Shown here in pieces: positions 1 to 8,333 of a DNA stretch of 64,000 nt. The stretch spans positions 4,092,001 to 4,156,000 of the forward strand of contig OX637794.1 of NCBI GenBank assembly GCA_951802425.1. Direction: 5' to 3'. The position numbers were made by a program, and so were the translations under genes. The stretch comes from Clavaria fumosa. Lineage: Eukaryota > Basidiomycota > Agaricomycetes > Agaricales > Clavariaceae. The notes under the pieces are model-generated. The model saw nothing but the letters and a program-made list of their open reading frames with translations, did no database searches and was not told the DNA's origin. Every line of letters begins with the position of its first letter. Position 1 is the stretch's first letter.

Positions 1-502
1 GGCCCCGTCCATTTGCATTCCTGGCCCGGACTTTAGCGCGAACTCCAGCGGAGACAGGAGAACCTACCAGTTTTTTCTGGGAGCAACGCTTGCACGTTAC
101 TCCGGCCGAGGTCCCCTGGGCCTCCGCGATCTCCGCTGCGCGCTTCCTCCACGCCTCCTCCTCCTTTTGCTCCCGCACCCCTTTCTCCGCCGCCTCCTGG
201 AGGGTTACTGACTCCTCCACACTGGCCACCAGCTTCATCGTGGCCCGCGCCGCCTCCAACTCCTTCCTCCGTTCCCGCGCTCTTTTCCCCGCCTCTTCCT
301 CCTTCCTTCTCGTCTCCGCCTCCTCCTCCTTCCGTTTCCGCTCCGCTTCCTCCTCCCTCTGTTTCATCTCCGCCTCCTCCTCCTCTCGTCTCCTCCGCTC
401 CGCCGCCTCCTTCTCCCTCCGCGCCTTGTTCGCCTGCAACACCTCCATCTCTGCCTGGAGTTTCTGGAGTTGGACTTCGTATTCGTTGTCTTCTTCAGCC
501 AT
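1..502 (-). CDS. Partial retroelement accessory gene: coiled coil plus cysteine cluster
   Basis: Read from an ATG at 502 and cut by the left edge. The protein starts MAEEDNEYE, continues with about 100 Glu/Lys/Arg/Ala-rich residues in coiled-coil style, and reaches a CKRC pair. A splice-donor-like GTAGGT at 67-62 follows, so the rest of the cysteine cluster may lie in the next exon outside the window. It resembles the gene at 6938-7954 in layout. It runs opposite to the LTR and polypurine tract that follow on the plus strand, as the 6938 gene runs opposite to its own gag-pol, so it is read as the antisense accessory gene of a plus-sense chromovirus lying mostly to the left. No function is known; a DNA-binding or regulatory role is inference from the cysteines. 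Confidence 0.6.
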   Translation of the reverse strand, partial: MAEEDNEYEVQLQKLQAEMEVLQANKARREKEAAERRRREEEEAEMKQREEEAERKRKEEEAETRRKEEEAGKRARERRKELEAARATMKLVASVEESVTLQEAAEKGVREQKEEEAWRKRAAEIAEAQGTSAGVTCKRCSQKKLVGSPVSAGVRAKVRARNANGRG

Positions 503-558
503 GCCTGGTGGTGGTTCAGGTCTAAGGAGAGGGGACCGGTGGTGGATTGATGCCCCGG

Positions 559-566
559 ATTATATA
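559..566 (-). promoter_or_regulatory. TATA box of the antisense accessory gene
   Basis: On the minus strand the sequence reads TATATAAT, 57 bp upstream of the ATG at 502. It lies inside the element between the accessory gene and the 3' LTR, suggesting that the gene has its own promoter and does not rely on the LTR. Confidence 0.5.
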
Positions 567-740
567 CCCGGTCACGGATTTCGAACTCCGACGAATCTCC
601 GATCCCATTTCCGTCCTCGGATCGCGATCACCTTGATCCGAACGCCCCAATCCGGTCCAGGGGTGGTAACGGATCTAGGGCCTCGAGGGCTCGGCCCTGA
701 GAGGGAGATACTGTCACGCCCGTGCCAACCGGAGTATTCT

Positions 741-774
741 CCGGCCTTCTCCGGCCTTCTCCGGCGGTCTCCGG
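741..774 (+). repeat. Four CCGG words at exact 10-bp spacing in the LTR
   Basis: CCGG starts at 741, 751, 761 and 771, with CCTTCT between the first three copies. This is a short phased array close to the LTR start, which would be U3 for a plus-sense element. Confidence 0.7.
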
Positions 775-1349
775 ACCCCCGATTGCAACTCCGGGCTCTC
801 GGACCTATGTCCAGAGCGCCGGACTTCACTTGTGCGACGTAGCGCAGGATCAGGAAGTGTGCCTGAAGGGCCACCAACTGATGTCCGCACTAGTTGCTGT
901 TGCCTCGGGCAACCAGGAACTGGTCCTGCCCCGGACCCGTCGCCCGGACAATTTGATGGACTCCCGGAAACGCCTGTACATCATAGTTAGTAGTTTAACC
1001 TTTGTCCCGATCAGATTCTGTCTCCGTCTCGTAGTCCCGTAGTTTAGTTTATTTCCTGACTCCCGGACATTACTCCGTAGCTACAAACTGATTCCGTAGT
1101 CGTACCAGAGTTATCTCTGTTGCTAGCATCGCCCCGGACTTTTGTATAAGTACTCGTAGATTACGGCCTTGTCTAGCCAGTCTGATTATCAACCCTGCCT
1201 ACTCGCACTCTACTCCACATTGCCTGAAACCCGTCTCCCGACTTCTCCCAAAATCTGAGACACTGATCCACAGAGGGCGTCGTTTCAATACGTTCGCCAA
1301 GTCTCGTCCAAACCCAAGTCCAACTCCGTCCAAACTCCAGTTTGCTCCG

Positions 1350-1435
1350 CTGCACCCGGACCTTGTTACTCTCGCCCGGACTTTATTGTTCCCCACTGGA
1401 CTTTGTTATTTCCGCCCGGACTTTACTCCGCCCGA
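1350..1435 (+). repeat. Imperfect ~20-bp tandem repeat near the LTR end
   Basis: Four degenerate copies of a unit resembling GCCCGGACTTTGTTATTCC follow one another just before the proposed LTR end. The same GCCCGGACTTTA word also occurs at about 24-35 inside the element. Confidence 0.6.
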
Positions 1436-1457
1436 CCCCCGCGACATAGACGTAACA

Positions 1458-1713
1458 CATATGATTATTATTCTTCACTTTCCAGCAGATAGGGTGCAGA
1501 TGGCAACGGATTATTCCTGTGTTGTCCGGCACCTGATGCTGACTGCTAGGGATTATTCATCTCACTCTTGTGGCTGATCCAGGGGCGCCATGTCTGTTGT
1601 AGTCAATATCCTTCTGCCGCTTGCAACTGTACTGCATAATGTGAATATCTCTGCCGGAGTCCGTTGCTACTTCTTTGCCCTAGGATATTCACCCTCCGGT
1701 ACAGCAACTGTAA
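1458..1713. other. Unassigned stretch between LTR and integrase relic
   Basis: Short open frames only. No motif was recognised. It may be flanking DNA or a decayed part of the following integrase relic. Confidence 0.4.
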
Positions 1714-1914
1714 TTGAAATATCTGACTGAACGATGTGGATGCAAGACATGCCAACGAATCAAGCCTGATTGTACCAGGCGCGCTGCTCCGCTCCATCCG
1801 CACCCTGTCCCTGAGAGCCCCTGGGCAGTCATCTCTTGGGACATTGTTGGGCCTTTCCCCCTCTCACGTGGTCACAATGCGATCCTTGTCATTGTCGACA
1901 AGTTTACAAAATGA
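1714..1914 (+). pseudogene. Ty3/gypsy integrase fragment
   Basis: About 66 residues carry the second half of the HHCC zinc-binding domain (CGCKTCQRIKPDC) followed directly by the start of the integrase core (SWDIVGPFPLSRGHNAILVI, with the first catalytic Asp in WDIVGP) and VDKFTK. The frame then stops; a few more integrase-like residues (TLIEAIGLDL) can be read before similarity is lost. The reverse transcriptase half and the rest of the core are absent, so this is a dead remnant. Together with the accessory-gene relic and the LTR at 3446 it may belong to one plus-sense element. Confidence 0.75.
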
Positions 1915-2127
1915 ACTCTCATCGAAGCTATTGGCCTTGACCTCATGGGACTTGGTGCACTATCATTCATTTCCACTTCACCCTTCATCTCTCCATTTAC
2001 CTCGTTTTAATCTCACTCCTTGCAGTTTTCACCTTTCATCATGCAAGACAAGTTTTTTCCACAAAAATTTTATGTACATACAAAAAATTATATACAGCGG
2101 CTGACGGGGAGGAGAGAAAAAAGAAAA

Positions 2128-2395
2128 CTAATCCAACGCATCATACTCCCACTCCTCGATTGCCCGCTTCATGTCCCCGAAGGCGTTGTTCAGCTGGGCA
2201 AATCTGCGCATGAGTGTCATGCAGGCCGATCGCACCGATTGCAAGCTTTCGGTGAGGCGGAGATCATCCGCCTCACCAGGGAGAAACTGCTGCTTCCGCC
2301 TCCATGCCTCTCATTGCTGCGGGCAGCACTCAAGGCAGCTCCGGAGGTGCTGGACCTGCAGGCCTGGGTGGTCAATGCCCAACAACTAATGGTGA
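2128..2395 (-). pseudogene. C-terminal fragment of a helical protein, probably element-derived
   Basis: The minus strand has a coding-like tail ending WEYDALD and a TAG stop at 2130-2128. It includes ESLQSVRSACMTLMRRFAQL and GDMKRAIEEWEYDALD, an amphipathic helical style similar to the C-terminal part of the accessory protein at 6938-7954. Reading upstream meets one in-frame TGA in a context where CGA would keep the frame open. Similarity to a known family was not recognised. The opposite strand here is also open, so the strand choice is uncertain. Confidence 0.35.
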
Positions 2396-2399
2396 GTTG

Positions 2400-3170
2400 T
2401 CCAGTTCCCCCCCCCCTTACCAACTATGCGACAGTAATTCTGCAGGACCGTTGCAAGTGGTACGTGACATTTGCTGCAGCGGAAGGAGAAGTCATCAGCT
2501 CTGAGGGGCAAATTGAGGTGGCGGAGCAGGTGATCATTGACGTCCACAATTACCTCAAGAAGATTGACAATGCAGTTGGCATAGAACAGGCCTGTCGGGA
2601 AGCGGAGGCGGAGGTGATATGGAGGGAGGAAGAGGAAAGTGCAAAGCTCAAGGTGTTGGAGGCGGAGTTGTTGCGCAGAAACACGGCGGGTGCGGCGGAG
2701 CGAGCGGCAATTACGATGGCGGAGACAGGGGCAGAGACCGCTCGCGCCCCCAATCCGGCAGCAGCAGGACGTGACGGTGCATGGTGCGGGCGATGCGGAA
2801 ATTGAGGAGGTGGATGCGGGAGGGTTCTGCTACGCCTGCCTGGGTTTTCTCGAGACGTGCACATGATGGGGTGGGTGGACATTGGTGGATGGAAAGGTAA
2901 GTAAACTTAGCAAAGGGAAAAAATTCTAACGTAATATTTTTCAGGATAAAGTATTGGTTCTGCGGGACCCCATTTGCAAGCACTGCATGCTTGCAAGTGA
3001 ATGGTGTACCGGGGTCGTGGAGATGTCGTGCAACCAATGTGCGCAGCAAAAATGATTGTGCAACACGGCGGGTGGCAAGTCCTTGAAGCAAGGCCGAAAA
3101 CAGATGTGGGCGGGCGGTGATGACAAAAGCGGGTGCGACTCGCCTGTCGCGGGACCGAGCTGGGTGAGGC
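2400..3170 (+). pseudogene. Broken accessory gene: coiled coil plus six-cysteine cluster
   Basis: A Glu/Ala-rich helical segment (EAEAEVIWREEEESAKLKVL, about 2600-2660) is followed, after frame breaks, by an intron with clean borders (GTAAGT at 2896, TTTTTCAG ending at 2943). The next exon holds CKHCMLASEWC and CNQCAQQK-stop-LC. The cysteines are spaced C-x2-C-x6-C-x7-C-x2-C-x6-C, the Zn2Cys6 pattern, and the cluster is interrupted by a TGA that could derive from CGA. Coding potential, intron and cysteine pattern agree on the plus strand, but shifts and the stop make it a pseudogene. It is the second of three copies of this gene type in the window, here in the same sense as the downstream LTR. 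Confidence 0.55.
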
Positions 3171-3445
3171 GGCCGGTCGTTGTAATTCTGCCAGCCCCGC
3201 TGACCCCGCTTGTCGGTTTGGGGCGGGAGGGAACGTTCTGTGTTCACCGCGTGTTGCCTTTGATATCCGTCCACCAACTCTCAGAGACTGGGGAGGAGAG
3301 GGTGAGTAGTGGGTGCCATGGTGTGTGTAGGTGGAAAGGGACACGCGGCCCCGAGGGAAAGGGCACTGCCTCGACTCAACGGAGTCACGTGATCAGTCAC
3401 GCATGGACCTGCCTCGCAGGAGCTCGGCTCTTAGGGAGGAGGTAC

Positions 3446-3888
3446 TGTCACGACCCAACACACCCCACTACGGGCCACCCAACACATCCACACACACCAC
3501 AACCACTCCTGATGTAATTCTGCTGCCCGACCGCTGTCCCAAATCAACAATCGGCAATGCTGCACATGGGTCGAAATTCTGACGTACTCTGCACACTTCA
3601 CTGTTGTTCGGCCAACATCAGGAAACTTGGGAAACAAGTGGAGTCAGTTTAGGATTTGCAGGGTGGTCACCAGACGAGTTAGCGAAGGTCCCTTGATGAT
3701 ATTAGATTTGGGGATTTGGATACTGTGGCTGAAACATGTTTCCGGGCAATTCTTTAGTCTTTGTTTTATAACTTCTTCTTTGCAGATTTTCTTCTATGCT
3801 ATCCTATTTTAGATACTACTTACTATATAAACCCCGAGGCTGTAGTAGTTACTACAGCATACAACATAAACTCAATTACCTGCTTACA
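3446..3888 (+). repeat. Probable 3' LTR of the second element (about 443 bp)
   Basis: It starts TGTCACGACCC directly after the purine tract TTAGGGAGGAGGTAC (3431-3445). A TATA box (ACTATATAAACC, around 3825) lies about 65 bp before the proposed end at CTTACA. The end point is approximate because no partner LTR is present. Confidence 0.5.
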
Positions 3889-4768
3889 CGCAAGGATCAC
3901 TGTCAAGAGCCGCCTCAGGTACTTGACTGGGCATCGCATAGCAGCCACCCTCTCATGCGGTCTCTGGGTCAAAACCCCTCCTTGTGTCATCCTGCTACCT
4001 CCCACCTTCTCCTGTTGTACCCGCGCCTCTTCCTGTCAACGTGGCTTGCATGCAGAATTCCCTTCCACTGTCAGAATTACCACTATGCCCTCCCTCACTG
4101 TCGTTTACACTTGTATTTTGGTGGAATTGACCTACTCTTGACACAGGTGCAGCTGGGTCGACCTTGTGCTCATCATCAGAGACAGGATCGGCATGCAGTG
4201 GGTCCATGCACTTTGCTGCTCATGCTGCATTCCTTGATAAAAGCTCCACACAGAGCAAAGCTTCAGCCTCAGTCAGCTGGACTATTGTAGCTAGTAGAAT
4301 GACTCCTTTAGATAGACTGTACTTAAACAGCAAGCTATTCAATGGCGAAAGGTTTGCTCAAACTGAAAAGGATGGTTGCAAGGGAGTGGGAACAGTGAGG
4401 GTGAGCTTGTGAGGACACCCTCATTCCCATTTCTTTCTTAGTAAGCACTAGTTGTGGTCTAGCCTCACAGGTTCAGCTAGGCCGAACTGTGATGGGGCTG
4501 CTCAATTTCGAGTTTTTGTTTTTATTTTTGGCATTCTTTATTTGTCTGTGTTTGTTCAGTCATTCCTATTTGGGCAGGAGCATCTGCAATAGGCAGGGCA
4601 GGCCTGGGAAAGGACATGTATTGTAATTTATTGCAAGGGCTATTGTCCACATTTAGACAGGAGCATCACAGTTGTCACAGAGTGGATGACAAAGCTATGA
4701 CAAAGCTGTATTGTAATGTCTTGCAATATGCTTACAGTCATTCTTGCAATGGCCACCTATTGTAATTA
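3889..4768. other. Decayed CpG-poor repeat DNA
   Basis: No gene or domain was recognised. The text is rich in TG/CA and poor in CG, with many copies of the word TATTGCAA towards the right end. It looks like old transposon sequence. Confidence 0.5.
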
Positions 4769-4927
4769 CAATTGTGTATTGCAAGGAATCTACAGCATTG
4801 ACTGCACAGAGTCCATCAGAATTATGATCCACATGCAGAATTGCCAATTGTGTATTGCAAGGAATCTACAGCATTGACTGCACAGAGTCCATCAGAATTA
4901 TGATCCGCATGCAGAATTGCCAATTGT
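4769..4927 (+). repeat. 76-bp tandem duplication
   Basis: Two 76-bp units (4769-4844 and 4845-4920) differ by a single base (CACATG versus CGCATG), and the first seven bases of a third copy follow. The one difference is a CpG/CpA transition. Confidence 0.9.
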
Positions 4928-5133
4928 CAGTTCCAAGTGTTTGTTGGTAGTGGAATTGAGTCAGGGGTGGTGGTCAAGTGCATGGATGCATCAGGCAGCC
5001 TGTAGCTGGGTGTGCTGGGTCATGACACCAGTCTGGTGGAATTGGAAACAACATCTCTCATCAGCAGGGGCCCATCCTCAGGCCATGGCCACATCCAGAG
5101 GTTGCAGAAAGGTCATGCCAGGTCACGGTAGGG

Positions 5134-5772
5134 TCACAGCGGGTTGCGCAGAGGTTGCGAAAGGTTGTGCAGGGGTTGTGATGGGTTGCAGTGTCCATTC
5201 TGCAAGTATCCCATCCAGTCACCTTTGCTGGGCATCAAGCCTCTCTGCCAGCACTTTCCATCCCCCATAGGGGAGACACCATAGATTCTCTCCACCAACC
5301 TCCTACTCAGGTTCAGCTTCAGCCAATGGACCAGGATGTCCAAGTCCTTCTCTTCACTCAACTCCACCTGTCGGAACAGTGTCTTGAATTTGGCAAAGAA
5401 CTCTGGTGCTGTCATGGCACCCTGTTTCAACCCTGCAATATCAGCAAGGGCAGTCACATGGTTGTTCAGGTCATTGAATGCTTGCTTCATCTCCTCCACA
5501 AACTCTGCCCAGGTTCTGGCCTTGCCACTACCCAGGATCTCTTCCACCTTCATATTCATCCATTCTGCAGCAAATCCATCTCCAACAATTTTGCTCAGAG
5601 CAAAGAGGACCTTCACCAGGTCTGTAGTATAGGTAGTTGGGTTTGCCATAAACAGGAGGCAAAGGGATTGGAGGAATGTATGAAAGTTCCTTTTCTGCCC
5701 ATCGAAGGGGGCAACAGCTAGGTCCAGCATCATTTTATGGCACTGTAAAATAAAGTTCTGGGCCTTGGGCAC
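5134..5772 (-). pseudogene. Retrotransposon gag domain relic
   Basis: About 212 residues match the style of the Ty3/gypsy gag capsid family (retrotransposon gag domain): FDGQKRNFHTFLQSL, then WAEFVEEMKQAFNDLN, EFFAKFKTLFRQVEL and a Leu-rich helix ending RRLVERIYG. There is no zinc knuckle; the tail dissolves into a degenerate string of CAACC words. Upstream, coding-like sequence is cut off by a stop codon just before the first Met. No LTR of this copy was placed with confidence. It is a relic of a family distinct from the intact element. Confidence 0.7.
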
Positions 5773-5968
5773 TCAGGATTTCTTTGTTCTCTTAGCAGTC
5801 CTGTCCTCTCAGGCTGCTCTTCTATGTACTTATGTACCTATAGAACTCTTATTCTATGAAACTATTGCTAGCATGGGGCCCAAATGGTGTCCCAGGTGGT
5901 CACTCCACAACTCCTAATGAGTTGCTCATGTGCCCTTCTGACAATGGTCACAGAGCAAGGGCCCTGTC

Positions 5969-6701
5969 TGTCACAGTCCTAACAAGGTTAGCGGCGAAGG
6001 GGTTAGCGGAGCGGAGTGGAGATGTTCTATCGGAGTCCGGTCGGAGTCCGGTCGGAGTCCGATATCGGTGAAACGGAGAGGTAAACAAGAGGAAGGAGAT
6101 TTATGGGACTGCGGCCTCAACGTATGTGTTGTGCCACCACGTATATACTTGTCCCTATTTATCAAACAAGAACAATACCTAAGAGAGAATCAGAACGTAA
6201 GTCAACTCCGAAGTGATCGGAGTCTGTCGGAGTGGGTCGGAGTTGGTCGGATGACGTGGAGAACGTCGAGGACGGTGAGGACGAAAGCTCAGAGATGTCT
6301 TTGGAATCAAGAGACGTTATATTCGAACTGAGGAGCAGGGAGATACAGGTGGAAACTTATACTGCAAGGACAGAGTATAGGAGTAATGTGAAACAATGTA
6401 CTTATCAAATTACTAGGAGAGTTTCACCACTTGTGCCTGTGCAATTTTCATGGAACAAAGAAACAACAACAAAAAAGCGACTCCCATGGGTCAAGGGTAT
6501 CCTCTCAATGGTAAACAGAACGAGGGGATGGAGGGAGAAGGTTCTGGAACGAAGTCCGAATGGTCCGAAGGCCGGCGGAGTGAAGTCCGATGAAGGTGCG
6601 GAGCAGAGTGCACAGAGTTACGGCGGAGCGGATCGGAGTTGGTAAGGAGCTTGGAGTCCGGAGCGGGGGTCGTGCTTATGCAAGCGGATGGGGTCGTAAC
6701 A
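5969..6701 (-). repeat. 3' LTR of the chromovirus (733 bp)
   Basis: On the plus strand it runs from TGTCACAG to CGTAACA. It matches the other LTR over its whole length apart from one extra 11-bp unit (the CGGAGTCCG array) and 27 substitutions. It retains more CpG sites than its partner. Confidence 0.95.
6031..6061 (+). repeat. Three tandem copies of CGGAGTCCG, period 11
   Basis: Copies start at 6031, 6042 and 6053. Each is an inverted CGG/CCG pair with a 3-bp spacer, a layout used by Zn2Cys6 DNA-binding proteins. In the other LTR the array is one unit shorter and the remaining copies are mutated. Confidence 0.85.
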
Positions 6702-6715
6702 GTATCCCCCTCTTA
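6702..6715 (-). other. Polypurine tract next to the 3' LTR
   Basis: The minus strand reads TAAGAGGGGGATAC directly against the first base (TGTTACG) of the 3' LTR, as expected for the plus-strand primer of an LTR retrotransposon. Confidence 0.85.
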
Positions 6716-6937
6716 GGGTCGAACCCCTGAGACCCTGTGGCCAAAGTCCGCGTGAACATGTGGCTCCCATAACAAGTTAGCGTCGGAGTTTCGCAGCGTC
6801 TCGAGCGGAGTCCGAAAAAATTTTGGGGGTCAAAAGGCCGCATGCGTCGTGCAACACTTTTTCTCTTCTTTAACCTGCTACCATCATCACTAGCCCCTAG
6901 CACGAGCAATCTCTACTTTTTCTCTTTAAAAACCTCA

Positions 6938-7954
6938 ATGTCGCATAACCCGAGTACACCTGGAGCAGGGCCCAGCCGGCCTCCCCGCCCTCGACCACGC
7001 CCCGCGGTCGCCGTCCCCACGCAGTTGCACGTGGAGGACGAGGACCCCGAGATTGCGGTCCTCATGCGCCAGATCAAGGCGCTGAAGGACAAGAAGGCAC
7101 GGGAGGAGGAGGAGCAGCGGAAGCAGGAGGAGGAGGAGCGGAAGAAGAGGGAGGTCGCAGACAAGGTGCGGCGGGAGGAGATGGAGAGGGTGAGGGCGGT
7201 GGAGGTGAAGCAGAGGGCGGAGGAAATCGCGAAGGCGCAGGGGACGGGGAGGAAGCAGACGCCGGCCACGGAGTCGGACACGGAGCGCACGGACTGCGCG
7301 CGATGTGTCCGGCTCGGGATGGGGTGTGTGTGGCCGAGCAGAGGGCGGGGCACCACGTGTGTCGCGTGTGCGGCGGCGAAACAGTGGTGCAGGGGTGGAG
7401 AGGTGGAGGGGCCAGAGCGGAAGAAATTCCGCTCCGCACGGTCGAAGAAGACCGTGGTGGAGTCAGAGGAGGAGGTGAAGGAGGTGCGGGCACCGTGGGA
7501 GGACGTGGACAGAGTGGAGGCGGACCAGACCGGGGTGGTGAGGACCATCTACGAGTTGGTGGTCCGTGGGGTGTTCGAGTTGGAGGAGTGGCGGAAGGAG
7601 GCGAGGGTGGAGCAGAAGGAGATGAGGGCGGAGCGGAAGGTGGCGGCGGAGGATCGGAAGATCCTCCAGGAATTTCTGATGGGGAAGCGGGGAGCGGGGG
7701 AGGAGAAGGAGGAGGCGGAGAAGATGGTGGTGGAGGTGGCGGGTTCGGAAAAGGGGGTGGAGACGGAGGTGGAGAAGAAGGAGGCAGAGGAAGTGGGAGC
7801 AGAGAAAGAAGTGGAGGCGGAGAAAGCGGCGGAGAAGGGTGCGGAGGCAGGGAAAGAGGTGGAAGCGGAGGAGGGAGAAGTTGGAGCGGAGTCCGGGCTT
7901 AAGGAGCCCGAGGGAGTTTTACAAGCGTCGCCCGGCTCGCCCCCCTCCGCCTAA
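6938..7954 (+). CDS. Antisense accessory protein: coiled coil, Zn2Cys6-like cluster
   Basis: An intronless frame of 338 residues from the ATG at 6938 (MSHNPSTPG; an upstream in-frame ATG at 6842 is less likely). Order: Pro/Arg-rich head; Glu/Lys/Arg coiled coil (about residues 40-105); six cysteines in CARCVRLGMGC and CVACAAAKQWC, spaced C-x2-C-x6-C-x10-C-x2-C-x6-C; a basic patch; a second helical segment (YELVVRGVFELEEWRKEARV); and an acidic Glu/Ala/Val-rich tail. The spacing fits the fungal Zn(II)2Cys6 rule, though the usual Lys/Arg pattern between the second and third Cys is weak. It faces gag-pol and shares their 3' ends region, and its upstream sequence has a CGGAGTCCG (6806-6814). Known function: none recognised. 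A dimeric DNA-binding regulator of the element is inference. Confidence 0.75.
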   Translation: MSHNPSTPGAGPSRPPRPRPRPAVAVPTQLHVEDEDPEIAVLMRQIKALKDKKAREEEEQRKQEEEERKKREVADKVRREEMERVRAVEVKQRAEEIAKAQGTGRKQTPATESDTERTDCARCVRLGMGCVWPSRGRGTTCVACAAAKQWCRGGEVEGPERKKFRSARSKKTVVESEEEVKEVRAPWEDVDRVEADQTGVVRTIYELVVRGVFELEEWRKEARVEQKEMRAERKVAAEDRKILQEFLMGKRGAGEEKEEAEKMVVEVAGSEKGVETEVEKKEAEEVGAEKEVEAEKAAEKGAEAGKEVEAEEGEVGAESGLKEPEGVLQASPGSPPSA

Positions 7955-8333
7955 AAAAATAAAATAATTTATCTACATTATTATTTGTTTCTTTTATTTC
8001 TTTTTTTATAATTTTTTTTGTTTTATCTTTGAACTTGAGTGAAGTAAGCGGAATGAAAGAAAAAAGTAAGACAAGACAGAGAAGACGAAGAGAGGTTCGG
8101 AGATGGACTTGGGAGAAAAAATAAAAAGTTCGGAGTTTTCGGAGAAAGGAACAGAGAGAGAGATGGAGAGACAGAGAGACAGAAATACGGATTTATTTAT
8201 TTTATTTTATTTTATTTTATTTTTTGTTTCGGAGAAGATGGAGAAGCAAGAGATGGAGTAGTATAGAACGGAAAATGTACGTAAATAGAAGTATAAGAGA
8301 AATTTCGGGGTATCGGAGTGAACGGAGAAAGGT
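7955..8333. terminator. AT-rich convergent 3' region with TTTTA repeats
   Basis: It lies between the stop codons of the accessory gene (plus) and pol (minus). Right after the plus-strand stop is AATAAAATAA, a polyadenylation-like signal; around 8195-8225 is a run of TTTTA repeats, which reads as TAAAA on the minus strand. It probably ends transcription from both sides. Confidence 0.45.

Larger units (their letters stand above)
712..1457 (+). repeat. Probable 3' LTR of the first chromovirus (746 bp)
   Basis: It begins TGTCACG and ends CGTAACA, imperfect inverted ends, and is immediately preceded by a purine-rich tract (GAGAGGGAGATAC, 699-711) of the kind that primes plus-strand synthesis. The length is close to the 733/722 bp LTRs of the intact element. 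The right end is a judgement, because the partner LTR and target duplication lie outside the window. The interior is rich in CCGGA and TCCGG words. Confidence 0.55.

Noticed and set aside
6716..6730. T-arm-like GGTTCGACCC on the minus strand as part of a tRNA gene
   Set aside because: No acceptor stem, D arm or anticodon arm can be drawn around it; it is a short palindrome beside the polypurine tract.
7074..7902. Long overlapping frames in the other readings of the accessory gene
   Set aside because: They are Pro/Ser- or Gly-rich shadows caused by the repeated GAG/GCG codon text; only the coiled-coil/Cys frame has domain logic.
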